From: Sitta carolinensis
Lineage: Eukaryota; Chordata; Aves; Passeriformes; Sittidae
Assembly (NCBI GenBank): GCA_032173965.1
Contig: CM063291.1
Span: forward strand, 19,843,649 to 19,907,648
Length of the DNA stretch: 64,000 bases
Reading direction: 5' to 3'
Under the pieces are notes generated by a model, which searched no databases, had not been told where the DNA came from, and saw only the letters and a program-made list of their open reading frames with translations. Numbering within the stretch: the stretch's first letter is position 1; every line of letters begins with the position of its first letter. A program made the position numbers and the translations under genes. Shown here one piece after another: positions 22,055-33,035 of this stretch.

Positions 22055-25000
22055 GTGAGTGATCCTTAATTTGTTATTCTTTGATGGTGGAGGGTTGAAA
22101 AGGGTAGCAGAAGATGGTTTTGGTGCAAAATATTTTTAAGAAGTGCAGAAGCACTCTCCAATCTAAGGGGCAAATACACAGAATTGTGGTCCAGCTCTTT
22201 CTGTTACATAGCTTGTTGTTCAGTGGGGGGTTGCGTTAAGTTTATACTTGCATAGTAGTTATGTAGTCCTAATTAAAGATGCCAAATGGAACACATAAAG
22301 CTGATTTAACATGAAGGAAAAGCACCTCATACATAGAGGTGTGGTTTCACATATTGCAGAAGAAAGTGACAACATTAAAGAGCTTTAAGTACATGCTGCA
22401 AACATCATGTCTTCTCTCTGCAGATATGGAAAGCACAAAATAGTTAAATAAAAATACACATGAATGCACTTCTCTAGAAACAGTGGATACTAGATTTAGT
22501 TAGAGTACTGGTGACATGTAAAAAGGCTGGCGGTTTGGGATTGACTATAATAGTTGTTAAGATCTAGATTTAAAATCTAAAAGACTGGAGAGTATTTATT
22601 CCAGGAAATCTCAATCTAAGAGAGAGAAGATATCAAGAAAAAATATGAGCAAGACTGGCAGTTAAAAAGTGTTCATTTTTTAGTTAGCAAGTTGGCTTGA
22701 ATGATTTCACTATTCTGAAAACAAAATTGCACACCAAGTGAACAAGAGAAGACACAAGGGGTAAAAATCAACCAAACAAAACCAAAAACAAACAAAATAC
22801 TTTTTAGCTGAATAGTTTCACATGAGGGGAACCCTTGTCTTAGAAAGAGGTGAGGTCTCACAGATTTGAAAGTAACACCTGCTTTGTGTAGTCTTCACAC
22901 CTGCAGATACTTCTGCCTCCCCCCTTTCTCTACTAAAAAACAACTGGCAGAAAATAAATATGTACTTGCAAATATTTATATTTCATATCTATCCATATTT
23001 CTGTTTCAAAGGAACTGTAGAATATGTTCAACAGTTTAGACTTCAGTTTGTGCCTTTGCTAAATTTGCATAGTTGCTATCCATTAATGACAAAACAGAAC
23101 TTTTCTGGTGTTTCAGCTGGAATTCATGAGGATGTGCTGCCCAGAAGAGAGTCTAAGAGATAGCCCTCTAAAAACAAAAGGCCACTGGTTTCTAATAGTG
23201 TCAGGATGGTTATTGCCTAGATAACCATATCTGTTTGGTTATTGTCTGATAGTAAAATGGCAGTGTAAAATACAAGCTCGCACACTTCATGCTGAAACAG
23301 GTGAAGTACCTTGTTGTTTAAGAATTTCTGTTTGCAGCTTTTTCATTGGCCACAGGTTATGATGAACTGCACTTATGAGCAGCAAAAGGTCTACAGGAAT
23401 CTATTATAAATAATACCTACTACTACTACTACTACTTAGAATAATAAAGGAGTAATTAGCATATTTCTTTGAGTGTGCTGAAAAGTCTTTGAATGTAACA
23501 GTTAATCAAATTGTAATCCTTTTATTATATTTTAAGGAGCAGGCTGTTATCCTCACTGTAATCATGCAATCATGACTCAGACTAGAAAGCAGACTTCTCA
23601 TTTCCTGGGACTTTTGTGAGGCGTTCTGAGCCCTTACCGGAGGCCTGGTCTGTTGGATTACACTTTCCCTTTCCTCTGCTCCACAGCCCTGTGGCCTTGC
23701 CAGATCTGGGGGGCTGGGACTGTGAGGGGGAAGGGCTTTTGCACCCCCAGTTCTTCAGTAATTCCCCGAAACTATTTTTTTAACTCATTTGCAGACGTGT
23801 GTTAGAAAACCTCTGTCGTAGCGCTACCTTTCGCCGCTGCCCTCGGGGATGCCCCCGGCACACGGCTCCCCGCTCAGGGCGGCGGCGGGGCCGCCCCGCG
23901 CTCACCCCGTGCCCTCCGCAGGCTGCCGCGCCTCTGAGGCCGAGCACCGGCTCTACGCGGCGCTCTTCCAGAGCTACAATCAGTTCGTACGGCCCGTCAA
24001 GAACGTCTCGGACCCCGTCATCATCCAGTTCGAGGTGTCCATGTCGCAGCTGGTGAAGGTGGTGAGTACCGCCCCGCCGGGCACCGCGACAGTGCCGGCG
24101 CTTCTCCCGACACGCCTCTCTTTTCCAGGACGAAGTCAACCAGATCATGGAAACCAACTTGTGGCTGAAGCATGTAAGTTGCGCTCAGTGACAGCCCAGA
24201 GGGCACCGACTCACTGCCCCTCCGGCGCGGGAGTGTTCCCCACTCCGCCTGGGCCACCCGGGACGGGAAGAGCCGCCCGCCCAGCGAGGCGTCTGCGGGC
24301 TCCGGAGCACTGGACTCGCGGGGCCGGCGGCAGGCTCGGGTCCCTCGGGGCACAGAGGCATCCCGGAACAGCATCCCTAGACAGCAGCCCCGCACGGCAT
24401 GCCGGCAGGGCAGAGCGGCCCCGGGCGGATGGCGGCCCCGGGCTGGTTAGCGGCCCGCAGGGCGGCCCCGGGCTGGTTAGCGGCCCCGGGCTGGTTAGCG
24501 GCCCGGCAGGGCGGCCCCGGGCTGGTTAGCGGCCCGGCAGGGCGGCCCCGGGCTGGTTAGCAGCCCCGGGCTGGTTAGCAGCCCCGGGCGGATGGCGGCC
24601 CGGCAGGGCAGCCCCGGCTGGTTAGCAGCCCCGGGCGGATGGCGGCCCGGCAGGGCAGCCCCGGGCGGATGGCGGCCCCGGGCTGGTTAGCGGCCCGGCA
24701 GGGCAGCCCCGGGCGGATGGCAGCCCCACGTCCCCGCTCCGCGCCGCAGGCGCCGCCCGAGCCCTTCCCGGGGCGCTGCTGCCCCCCAGCGGCTGCCGCG
24801 CCGCCCGGCAGGCGGGACGGGCAGGGAAGGGACGGGAGCAGCAGCTGCACTTACTGCAGTCGCCAAATACAAGATTTTTGCTCTGGAGATTTCCAAACGC
24901 GCTGTCTTAGCAGACAGCAACGCAAAAGAAGCATCTCGGCACGGCACGGAGGTCCCGCACAGCGCCCCTTGGTGCTGGTTAGCTCCCGTAAAGCGACAAC

Positions 25001-28000
25001 AAACCAAAAACGTGTACGTCATGTGAAAAAGGCTTTTTAAAAATGCAGTTACTCACTCCTGCAGTCAGCTTAATAACCAACTTAGTTCCCACCTTCAGCC
25101 TGATATTCAAGTTCGTTAAAATGAGGTTTAACAAGCGCTAGTGACAAACCTGAGCCATAACAGGCTGGAGCTCTCTGACCCAAGGTCTCTCGATTGATGC
25201 TCACAACTTGCACCGCAGCCTCCAGGAACTCCTTTTCACTGTCCCACAGATACCTTTTTTTTGAGATCAAAGTTATTATTACAATCCTACACTCTCTGTA
25301 AAGAGAGTGTCTTATTCCTTCTTTCAGCTCGTTCTAGCTACTGAGCAGGCATTCCTAGTACAGAGTCACATATATTTGTCATATATGGATATAACCAACA
25401 AGGTCTAGATATCAAGGCCCACCTACAATCTGCATATGAACAAACACCACGCATATGTGTTTATTACATAAACATCTAAACACTGTAGTAATCAAAATAA
25501 ATCAACCCAGGAAGTGATATGACAGCACTTGGTTTAGATCTAGTCCACTGAATTCCAGTTTCTTCACAAACCTAACATAGACTCATTTCTACCATAATTA
25601 GATCTGGAATGATTACAAGCTTCGGTGGAATCCAGCAGACTATGGAGGTGCTGAATTCATCCGAGTTCCATCTGGCCAGATCTGGAAGCCAGATATTGTT
25701 TTATATAACAAGTAAGGCTCTTGCATATTTAATTTCCTAATTCAGGGAGAGAGGGGTGATGTCACCAGTTCTAAAAAAACCAGCAGCAAGTTCACAGAAT
25801 GCACTGAAAAGCTTCTTTTCAACATGCCTGTGTCCTGCATCCCCCCACTGCTGTTCTCACCTTCATGTCAGCGACATCAGCATCACTGGGCAGGACTCGG
25901 CTCTAACCTGGAGCTGCAAGTGAGCAGGCCAAAGTGAACTTGGCTTTTCCCCTTCACAAGCCCCTGTGAGTCACAACTTTAACTGAAAGAAATGCAAATT
26001 CTAGCTTTTTAGCAGTCAAATTCACAATTCGACACCTTTGACAAATAAAAGCCACAGATGGAGTTTACTGTAGATGTCAATTTCTGAGACAGTAAAGAGC
26101 CAAACCGTAACTAAATGGATCTGTAAGATTTCTCAACGAAATGGACTCGGCTACACAGATCCAAACTCAGGTCTGTGGATCAACAGTGATGACATTCCTT
26201 TTCAAACTGGGGCTTTAAAATCTCAAATTACCCTTTAATTTTACTTTTTCATATACTCAATTGAATTATATAAGTTAGCAAAGTGGGACTTAAAAAACCT
26301 CTTACCAAATACACTCCTTATGCAAAGATACACCCCCAACCCTAATCCCTCCTTCCATAGTTACTACCTGCTCTGCCCATGGAAGAGGTGGAAATATCAG
26401 TAATATTCTTATCATCCCTTGAGTTCTGATGTGCTTGATCAATCTAGTATAGAATAGAATGAAGTAATTCAGATGGAAATGGCCTATAAGGCTCATCTAG
26501 TTGGACTGCCATTTGCAATCTGTTATTTGCTATTTTGAATATTGATTGCACCAAAAGCCATGCTATTAATAAGGAAGAATATTTGCTTTCAACTCCTCCC
26601 TGGTGAGTTTATAGAGCTGTTTGTTTCAGTTTTAACCATGCAAATTTATGATGGCCGCTGACACAGTCTTGCATGAGCAATTCAGCTCCCAGTAAAGAAG
26701 TAGTTGCTGACTTCCCCAGAACAGTTTAAAGAGTTAATGTATATGTTCTGAATGAGTGAAGCTACCTGGAGTAGAACATTCTAATTTTTGTTATTTTTAT
26801 TTGCTTTACAGTGCAGTTGGGGATTTCCAGGTTGATGACAAGACAAAGGCCCTTTTAAAATACACGGGTGATGTGACCTGGATACCTCCAGCTATATTTA
26901 AAAGTTCATGTAAAATAGATGTAACCTACTTCCCATTTGATTATCAGAACTGCACCATGAAGTTTGGTTCCTGGTCTTATGACAAAGCCAAAATTGACTT
27001 AGTTCTAATTGGCTCTACAATGAACCTGAAGGATTACTGGGAGAGCGGAGAATGGGCTATAATTAAAGCTCCTGGGTATAAACATGACATCAAATACAAC
27101 TGTTGTGAAGAGATATACCCAGACATCACATATTCTCTTTACATTAGGCGTTTACCTTTATTTTACACCATCAATATGATTATTCCTTGTCTGCTAATTT
27201 CTTTTCTGACTGTATTAGTTTTCTATTTGCCCTCAGACTGTGGTGAGAAGGTGACACTCTGCATATCAGTGCTTCTCTCTTTAACAGTGTTCCTTCTTGT
27301 TATCACAGAAACCATACCTTCTACTTCCCTGGTAATTCCTCTTATTGGGGAATACCTGCTTTTCACCATGATATTTGTAACTCTATCGATTGTCATTACA
27401 GTATTTGTACTAAATGTGCACTACAGAACACCCAAGACACACACAATGCCCGTGTGGGTGAGAACCATTTTCCTGAACTTACTTCCCCGGATCATGTTCA
27501 TGACAAGGCCTGCCAGTGATGAAGAGAATAATCAGAAGCCAAAACCGTTATTCACTTCTGAGTTTTCAAACTTAAGTTGCATCAATGGTTCTGAAACCAA
27601 ATGCTGCAAAGACGGCTTTGTTTGTCAAGATATGGCATGCAGCTGCTGTCAGTATCAGCGCACGAAGCTCTCGGATTTCAGTGGCAATCTCACTAGAAGT
27701 TCAAGCTCTGAGTCTGTAGATCCTATGCTTTCATTTTCAGTTCTGTCACCAGAAATGAGAGATGCCATTGAAAGTGTTAAATACATAGCAGAAAATATGA
27801 AAATGCAGAATGAAGCAAAAGAGGTAAGAATGTATTTTACTGTTACTCAAACTTCAGATATCTTTTGCCATTACAGTGTTTGGTAAGAAAAAGATCGCAA
27901 AAACACAGACACAAAAGATAAAAGAGACCATTATTTTATGCAAGTAAATTACACGAGCTGTATTACAAATACGTGCAGTTTTGAACTTATATAATTGAGA

Positions 28001-29438
28001 AGCAGCTCTGCTGTACAGTGATCTCTTTATTGACAATATATATACTGAATGAGGCACGTGAAGCTAACCACTGCTAGGAGAACATACCAAAGCACCCATC
28101 CCATGAGAGTTGAAGCTAGGATTTTCCAAGTTATAATCTTAATAGTGGAATTTGCTGGCCTACGACCTTTAGAAAGTTACATTGTCCCTCCCACAGCTTA
28201 CCGACAACGGAAATGTAAGAGTGAATGTCCCTCACAGTGATGATGGTGCTCATTCTTGTTGCTGCTGCAGAGCAAAGTGCTGTAGCTAAATAAGGCAACT
28301 ACTGCAAGTACTGCAAGACAGGGACCAGCATCTTTGACAAAGCTGCATCTTAATACAATAAAGGAGAAAAAAACAAAAAGGCTTTTTTCTACCATATTCC
28401 TTAAATATACTATTAGCAGTAGCCACACCATCACAATTTTTAAATCCCCAAACTATGGCACTTCATTCTAACTTGACTTTGCTTATACGGAAATCAGAAC
28501 TCTGTTTAGATTTAGTTGGTACAGAAAATACAGGGTTGCTTTGGGTTTTTAAGCTTCCCTTAACAAACAAGTTGTAAGCTAAAAAGAACAAATTTCAAAA
28601 GAACAAATGCATTATTTATTTCTTATCATTCTTGAAGAAAAACAAAAAATCTGAATTGTAATCTCAATAGTAACTAAAATAATCATGGAATTACTATTAA
28701 TATATAACATAGAATATGTCATTGTCACTTGGTATAAAATTCACTGTAAAAAAAGAAAATTAGAAAAATTGTGTGGTTTTTGAAACTTGGTTCCCTTTTT
28801 ACATGAAAGGTACAGAGATGAATTTTAAAACATGCATGAAAACAGCCAAATTTCAGTACAGCATAATAAAGTACCAAATAATTATGTACTAATTAATCTT
28901 TGCTTTTTACATACCACCTAAACACCAGTAGAAGCATTCTGTTTCATTAACATTTTCTGGACAAACATTTTCATCTAAGAATGTAAAGCTTTACACTTCC
29001 ATTTTTGAAATAGAGAACTTGTGTCTCCTCAAGTCCAGTGTCTCGATGAACAAACTTTTTGGATTTGAAGCAGCAGCTTTTGGCTTTGCTCCAAAGAGCA
29101 TATTCAAATAAAGCTTCCTCAATATGAATTGATTTGTCAATTCAACAACTTACAGATTTGTCAACAACTTACAGATGTGTAAGTTGTGTATTCATAAGGA
29201 TATCTACATACAGAAAAATCTGTGCTTCTTATATGAAATGGTATTATTGCTAATGCAACTTATTCACCTAATAAACATGCCAACTTGCTATTCTTTTTTT
29301 TCTTTTCAGATTCAGGATGATTGGAAATATGTTGCCATGGTTATTGATCGTATTTTTCTATGGGTTTTCATCCTGGTATGTATTCTTGGAACAGCAGGAT
29401 TGTTTTTACAACCTCTGATGGCTGGAGATGAAATGTAA
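22000..29438 (+). CDS. CHRNA3: Neuronal nicotinic acetylcholine receptor subunit alpha-3 (six coding exons)
   Basis: This is the agonist-binding alpha subunit of ganglionic nicotinic receptors, a plasma-membrane cation channel with beta-4 and alpha-5. Coding exons are 22000-22054, 23922-24061, 24129-24173, 25602-25711, 26812-27823 and 29310-29438, giving 496 aa. Features in order: signal peptide, ligand-binding domain with loop B tryptophan W171, Cys-loop C150-C164, loop C with Y212, the adjacent cysteines C214-C215 that define alpha subunits, and Y219. M1 follows (about 233-257), then M2 (about 263-285), M3 (about 294-319), a cytoplasmic loop with a cysteine-rich segment, and M4 (about 469-488). 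The [13 protein letters not shown] loop identifies alpha-3. The start has an ACCATGG Kozak context. Exons 2 and 3 are strikingly GC-rich while the rest of the gene is AT-rich. Intron 2 is only 67 bp and intron 3 holds a minisatellite. Intron 1 has a (CTA)6 run at 23417-23436, intron 4 a CR1 remnant, and intron 5 nothing recognised. Confidence 0.97.
23922..24061 (+). CDS. CHRNA3: CHRNA3 coding exon 2, GC-rich
   Basis: Encodes residues 19-65, including [12 protein letters not shown] and [11 protein letters not shown]. By my count 43 of 46 complete codons end in G or C. The acceptor is CCTCCGCAG and the donor GTG|GTGAGT. Confidence 0.96.
24129..24173 (+). CDS. CHRNA3: CHRNA3 coding exon 3 (45 nt)
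   Basis: Encodes residues 66-80, [15 protein letters not shown]. The acceptor is CTTTTCCAG and the donor CAT|GTAAGT. Only 67 bp of intron separates it from exon 2. Confidence 0.96.
24408..24724 (+). repeat. GC-rich compound minisatellite in CHRNA3 intron 3
   Basis: A mosaic of three short units: GGCCCCGGGCTGGTTAGC (18 bp), GGCCCGGCAGGGC (13 bp) and AGCCCCGGGCGGATGGC (17 bp), in irregular order for about 317 bp. The units share a CCCCGGG core. It lies some 235 bases after exon 3. Confidence 0.9.
25602..25711 (+). CDS. CHRNA3: CHRNA3 coding exon 4 (110 nt)
   Basis: Encodes residues 81-116 plus two bases of codon 117. It starts [16 protein letters not shown] and ends in the PDIVLYN block. The acceptor is ATAATTAG and the donor AA|GTAAGG. 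Confidence 0.97.
26447..26520 (-). mobile_element. Decayed CR1 3'-end fragment in CHRNA3 intron 4
   Basis: A diverged match to the same reverse-complement CR1 end seen at 2413: ATAGAATAGAATGAAGTAAT, then GATGGAAATGGCC and CTCATCTAGTTGGACTGCC. It is short and old, and the edges are approximate. Confidence 0.65.
26812..27823 (+). CDS. CHRNA3: CHRNA3 coding exon 5 (Cys-loop, loop C, M1-M3)
   Basis: A 1012-nt exon encoding residues 117-454: the Cys-loop, the CC pair of loop C, three membrane helices and the cytoplasmic loop. The acceptor is TGCTTTACAG and the donor GAG|GTAAGA. Confidence 0.97.
29310..29438 (+). CDS. CHRNA3: CHRNA3 coding exon 6 (M4 and stop)
   Basis: Encodes residues 455-496, starting [14 protein letters not shown], with TAA at 29436-29438. 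The acceptor is TTCTTTTCAG. Confidence 0.97.
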   Translation: MQDDWKYVAMVIDRIFLWVFILVCILGTAGLFLQPLMAGDEM

Positions 29439-29444
29439 AGATTA

Positions 29445-29470
29445 AATAAAACATTGTGAAATCAAATAAA
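29445..29470 (+). terminator. Candidate proximal poly(A) signals of CHRNA3
   Basis: Two AATAAA hexamers at 29445-29450 and 29465-29470 fall within 35 bases of the stop codon. If used they would give a very short 3' UTR. Other AATAAA copies occur further on, for example at 30354-30359, so the main site is undecided. Confidence 0.35.
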
Positions 29471-31795
29471 ACGGCCAGCCAACTCTGCATTCCCCTCCCA
29501 GCACCTCATGGTCTCTTCCATGTGTAGTAGAACAAGGATCTCTCTTCGCTTCAACTTGCTTGACCAAGGCTGCTTTGTGCAGAAAAAGATATTATTTGGA
29601 ACCTTTATGACAGCTAATCTCAAAGTCATATGGGCTATGCTTTACAGCTACTTCCTGCAATAAGTGGAGAAGATGGAGGCAGTACACTAAACTTTATAGG
29701 AATGATTTAAGAAGGGGTTAATAGAGAAATAGAATATTACATGATTATTTGGAAAGTCAGGATGGGATGAATGATTTGGGCTACTAGCTTTGTTTCATAG
29801 TCCGATGCCAAGCCTCTTCAGAGCATGACAGGATCTTGTGGAAGGAGTCCATAGTGAGTTTCTGATACCCTCTCAAGGATTGAATGGTGGGAAGCACAAT
29901 TGCCAAATGGCTGGAATGCAGATGTTGCCACCTGCTGTACAAACTGACACACACAGTGGCAAGAAAGAACCGAGGAAAGGTTTATTACAAAGGAAAACAA
30001 TAGGTAAATAATAGATGATGGTAATAAAGCAGCCATAAAGTAAACTCTGTGTATCCCCAGACTGCAATGTATGTGAAGGCTGTCAGGAAAAAAAGCTGCT
30101 CAAACCTAATGATGTTTAGAATTGTGTACAAATTAAACACACAAGACGACAGTCTGCAAGTGATGCAAAGGATCAAAATAATCTGACAGGATAGTTTGGA
30201 TACAGAGGCATCCTGCTGTAGTGAAGTGTTTTATGCCAGGGGAAGGCAGGTAAACAAAAACAGTCCTGTAAAGTGTGCTAAAAATATTGCATAGGCATAT
30301 ATATATTCTTTCTTTTTTTTTCAATCAGTAAATGCAGATTATTTAAGAGCATGAATAAAGAATGCAACAAAACACTGTAATCAGATCTTTCTTTTTTGTA
30401 AAAAGAACTAACTGTTCTCTCTGTACCAAACTGAAAACTTTGTGGAAATATAGTGTATCAAGTGATATAATATTTAGGAAAATAAAGAGAATCAAACTGT
30501 TGAATATTGTGCCTTTTTTTTCATTTATTTCAGCGAGTGAGAGAAATCTATAATAAGGTAGCATTACCTACAGTTCAATACATTCAGCAGTAAGTTACAG
30601 AAGTAAAAGTCCATGCTTCTGAGTAGATTAACATTCTTTTGTTTCAGACACCTGATAAGCAGGAGACCCCAAGGATTCCAGTGTCAGCTATGTTATCTGA
30701 ATCTATCATGATCAGACTAGAAGTTACTATAAGAAATTCATGCATTTGCAAAAACTGTGAGTTACTATAATAAAGAGAGTGACTCCACTGGGCAATGTGC
30801 TGCCCATGGGGATACAACTGGGCAGCCTGGAGACATCATTTAACAAGGGGAAAGAGATGAAATGGAGAGTTAATAAACTGATATATATCTAATCTACAGT
30901 TGCACTCACTTTGCTTTCTCTTCAGGTAAATTTTAGGAGTTGAAACCTATGGAAGACTTTAGAAAGAAATGTATTTGAGGAGGAAACAAGCTATCTGAAG
31001 TATTTCTGCAACTTGCACACAGAGAAAGCAATTGATGCACTGTTTAACCTCAGTAATACTGAGAAGTTAAAGCTCTTATATTAATGAATTAAATCAGATA
31101 ATCTTTGCAAATTCACCTTTAAAGTTATGATGGAATAGAGGAAACATGGATATCCAATGTCAGATGTGCAACTGAAGAGTGACTCCCTGTTATTTTAAAA
31201 AAAAAAAAATTAAAAAAATAAAAGGCCCGCCTGATATAAAACATCCTGCAGATTAAAACATTTTGAAATAAATATTCAATTATATATGAGTTGTGGCATA
31301 AGTAATCACTATTATATTATATAGTCCTATTCTAAAGGAGATCTGGGAGGGGGTGTGGGAGAAATATGCATCTGTTGTTCAAATTTATTATCACTACAAA
31401 ACCTTAAAATTATTGACGATACCACAATTTGCACTGAAACTTCCCACCTAAACATCTTATTATTCATGTAGTAATTTAAACAAACAAAAACTTCATAAGA
31501 TTTGCTCTAGCCTAGCACTCATGTGTTAGGCTTACAGGATGCAATTATATTACGAACAACACTGAAAAAACTTTAGTATAGAAAACCACCCAGCTATTTC
31601 TGAGTCTTTTCCAGAAATAAAGCTCTTAAGAAAGGTGGCACTGGAATCAATGTAAAGAATATATTTTAATGGAATAATTGAAAAGTTGCAAATTTGCTTT
31701 CAATGATCTTAGGAAAAAGGAAACATGGAAAACTCTAAGTCCTTGCTGCTTAGAATTACACATGGTTTTATAAGTGAAAGAACTAATCACAGGTA

Positions 31796-31980
31796 GCTCT
31801 CTTAAGTTCAGTTTAACAAATGTGAAAATCAGTAACCATCTCCATTTGGTTCCACAGCATAATAATTATAACCCATTTCCTTCATAAATACCCTCTCTTA
31901 AATTCAGCTTAATAAATGTGAAAATCATTAACCATCTCTATTTGTTTCCACAGCATAGTAATTTATAACCCATTTCCTTC
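31796..31980. repeat. Imperfect tandem duplication, about 97-bp period
   Basis: The first copy (31796-31883) and second copy (about 31893-31980) share AACAAATGTGAAAATC-like, ACCATCTC, TTCCACAGCATA and ATAACCCATTTCCTTC blocks in the same order, with scattered substitutions and a one-base shift. Confidence 0.85.
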
Positions 31981-32379
31981 CCATTTTCAGAAATATGCTC
32001 CTTTCTGAAAAGACAAATTCCTTCTGCCTGTGCTTAAAATCTGAATTCTGAGAAGCACCCAAAGAGAGGAAACAATGAACATGTCTGCAAACTCACATAC
32101 TGTATCAAATTCTTTATTAAGAGCAAAGAAATCTGAATGTTCCAGCCCCTTAGAATACTTATGCACCTTGGGAATTCGGTTAACTGCCTTTGCCATCCTT
32201 TCCAAAGCTGATGGAGACATCAATATACACACACATTTTAGGTATTTTAAGGCTCATTAAAGCCTCATGTTGGTATCACAGAATTAACAAGCTTTAAACT
32301 TTAGCAGCAAATTCCATTGAAAATTTGTAAAGGTCAAACATGGCCAAATATCAGATACACAGGATGTTTAACTTGTATT

Positions 32380-32385
32380 TTTATT
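32380..32385 (-). terminator. Candidate poly(A) signal of CHRNA5 (AATAAA, minus strand)
   Basis: TTTATT on the plus strand, about 490 bases past the CHRNA5 stop. Another copy is at 32113-32118. Neither is proven. Confidence 0.3.
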
Positions 32386-32873
32386 ATTATTTTAAATTAC
32401 TCTGGCAAAATTTCATACTTTTTACAACACACTGAAGAAAGCTGATAATAATTCTCCTTTGTATACTAAATTTAAATAAGCAACTCTACTGTGTAACTAC
32501 AAATATTTAATATTGAGTATAACAATTTATATAGTAATTTAATAACTGGACTACAGTGATCATCATGAAGAAATTGAAATCCTTCTATATCACAGTAGGT
32601 GTCAGTGTATGCTTTTTTGATAAATCATACATGCCATGGCTTCAGAAACTTCTTTTAATTTTGACCTGGCTTAGCAGTAACTCAGTAGACTGGCAATAAG
32701 CAAATTGACTTCTATGTGTCCTGGGAATGCCATGCTTTAAGAAAAAAACTAATTTTCTAGTTTTGGAATTCTTTTTTCACTCTATCAGAAACATGCCAAC
32801 AAAGAACATGCATGGAAACAGAGCTACTGCAAAACTTAGAGCCAGATCAGTAGGACATGGCTCCAAAAATATT

Positions 32874-33035
32874 TTATGCATTTGTACTGCCTATATGGGT
32901 AGGTACTATTATACTTGCCCATTTATGAATAACAGGAATAAATAACACAAGTGATCCAATTATTGAAACCAGAAGAAAAGCCCACAAGAACATTCGATCA
33001 AGCACCTGAGCAATATATTTCCAGTCTTCAACAAC
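32874..33035 (-). CDS. CHRNA5: CHRNA5 coding exon 6 (M4 and stop)
   Basis: Encodes residues 416-468, starting [16 protein letters not shown], with TAA at 32876-32874. The acceptor is TGTTTTAG. Confidence 0.97.
   Translation of the reverse strand, partial: VVEDWKYIAQVLDRMFLWAFLLVSIIGSLVLFIPVIHKWASIIVPTHIGSTNA

Larger units (their letters stand above)
23800..24850. other. Intragenic GC-rich island over CHRNA3 exons 2-3
   Basis: About 1 kb of very GC- and CpG-rich sequence lies inside an otherwise AT-rich gene. It covers the end of intron 1, exon 2, the 67-bp intron, exon 3 and the first 700 bases of intron 3, including the minisatellite. It is not at the apparent start of the gene, so it could be an intragenic CpG island or an alternative promoter. 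Confidence 0.7.
29439..32873. other. Tail-to-tail spacer between CHRNA3 and CHRNA5
   Basis: A 3.4-kb AT-rich stretch where the two genes converge; it must hold both 3' UTRs. I see no gene here. A roughly 97-bp tandem duplication lies at 31796-31980 and an A-rich run near 31197-31210. On the minus strand AATAAA occurs at 32380-32385 and 32113-32118, both possible CHRNA5 poly(A) signals. Confidence 0.6.

Noticed and set aside
23849..24529. A 226-aa open frame (+) over CHRNA3 exons 2-3 and intron 3
   Set aside because: Only the 140-nt exon 2 part is real CHRNA3. The rest reads through splice sites into the minisatellite, giving a repeated GPGLVSG peptide.
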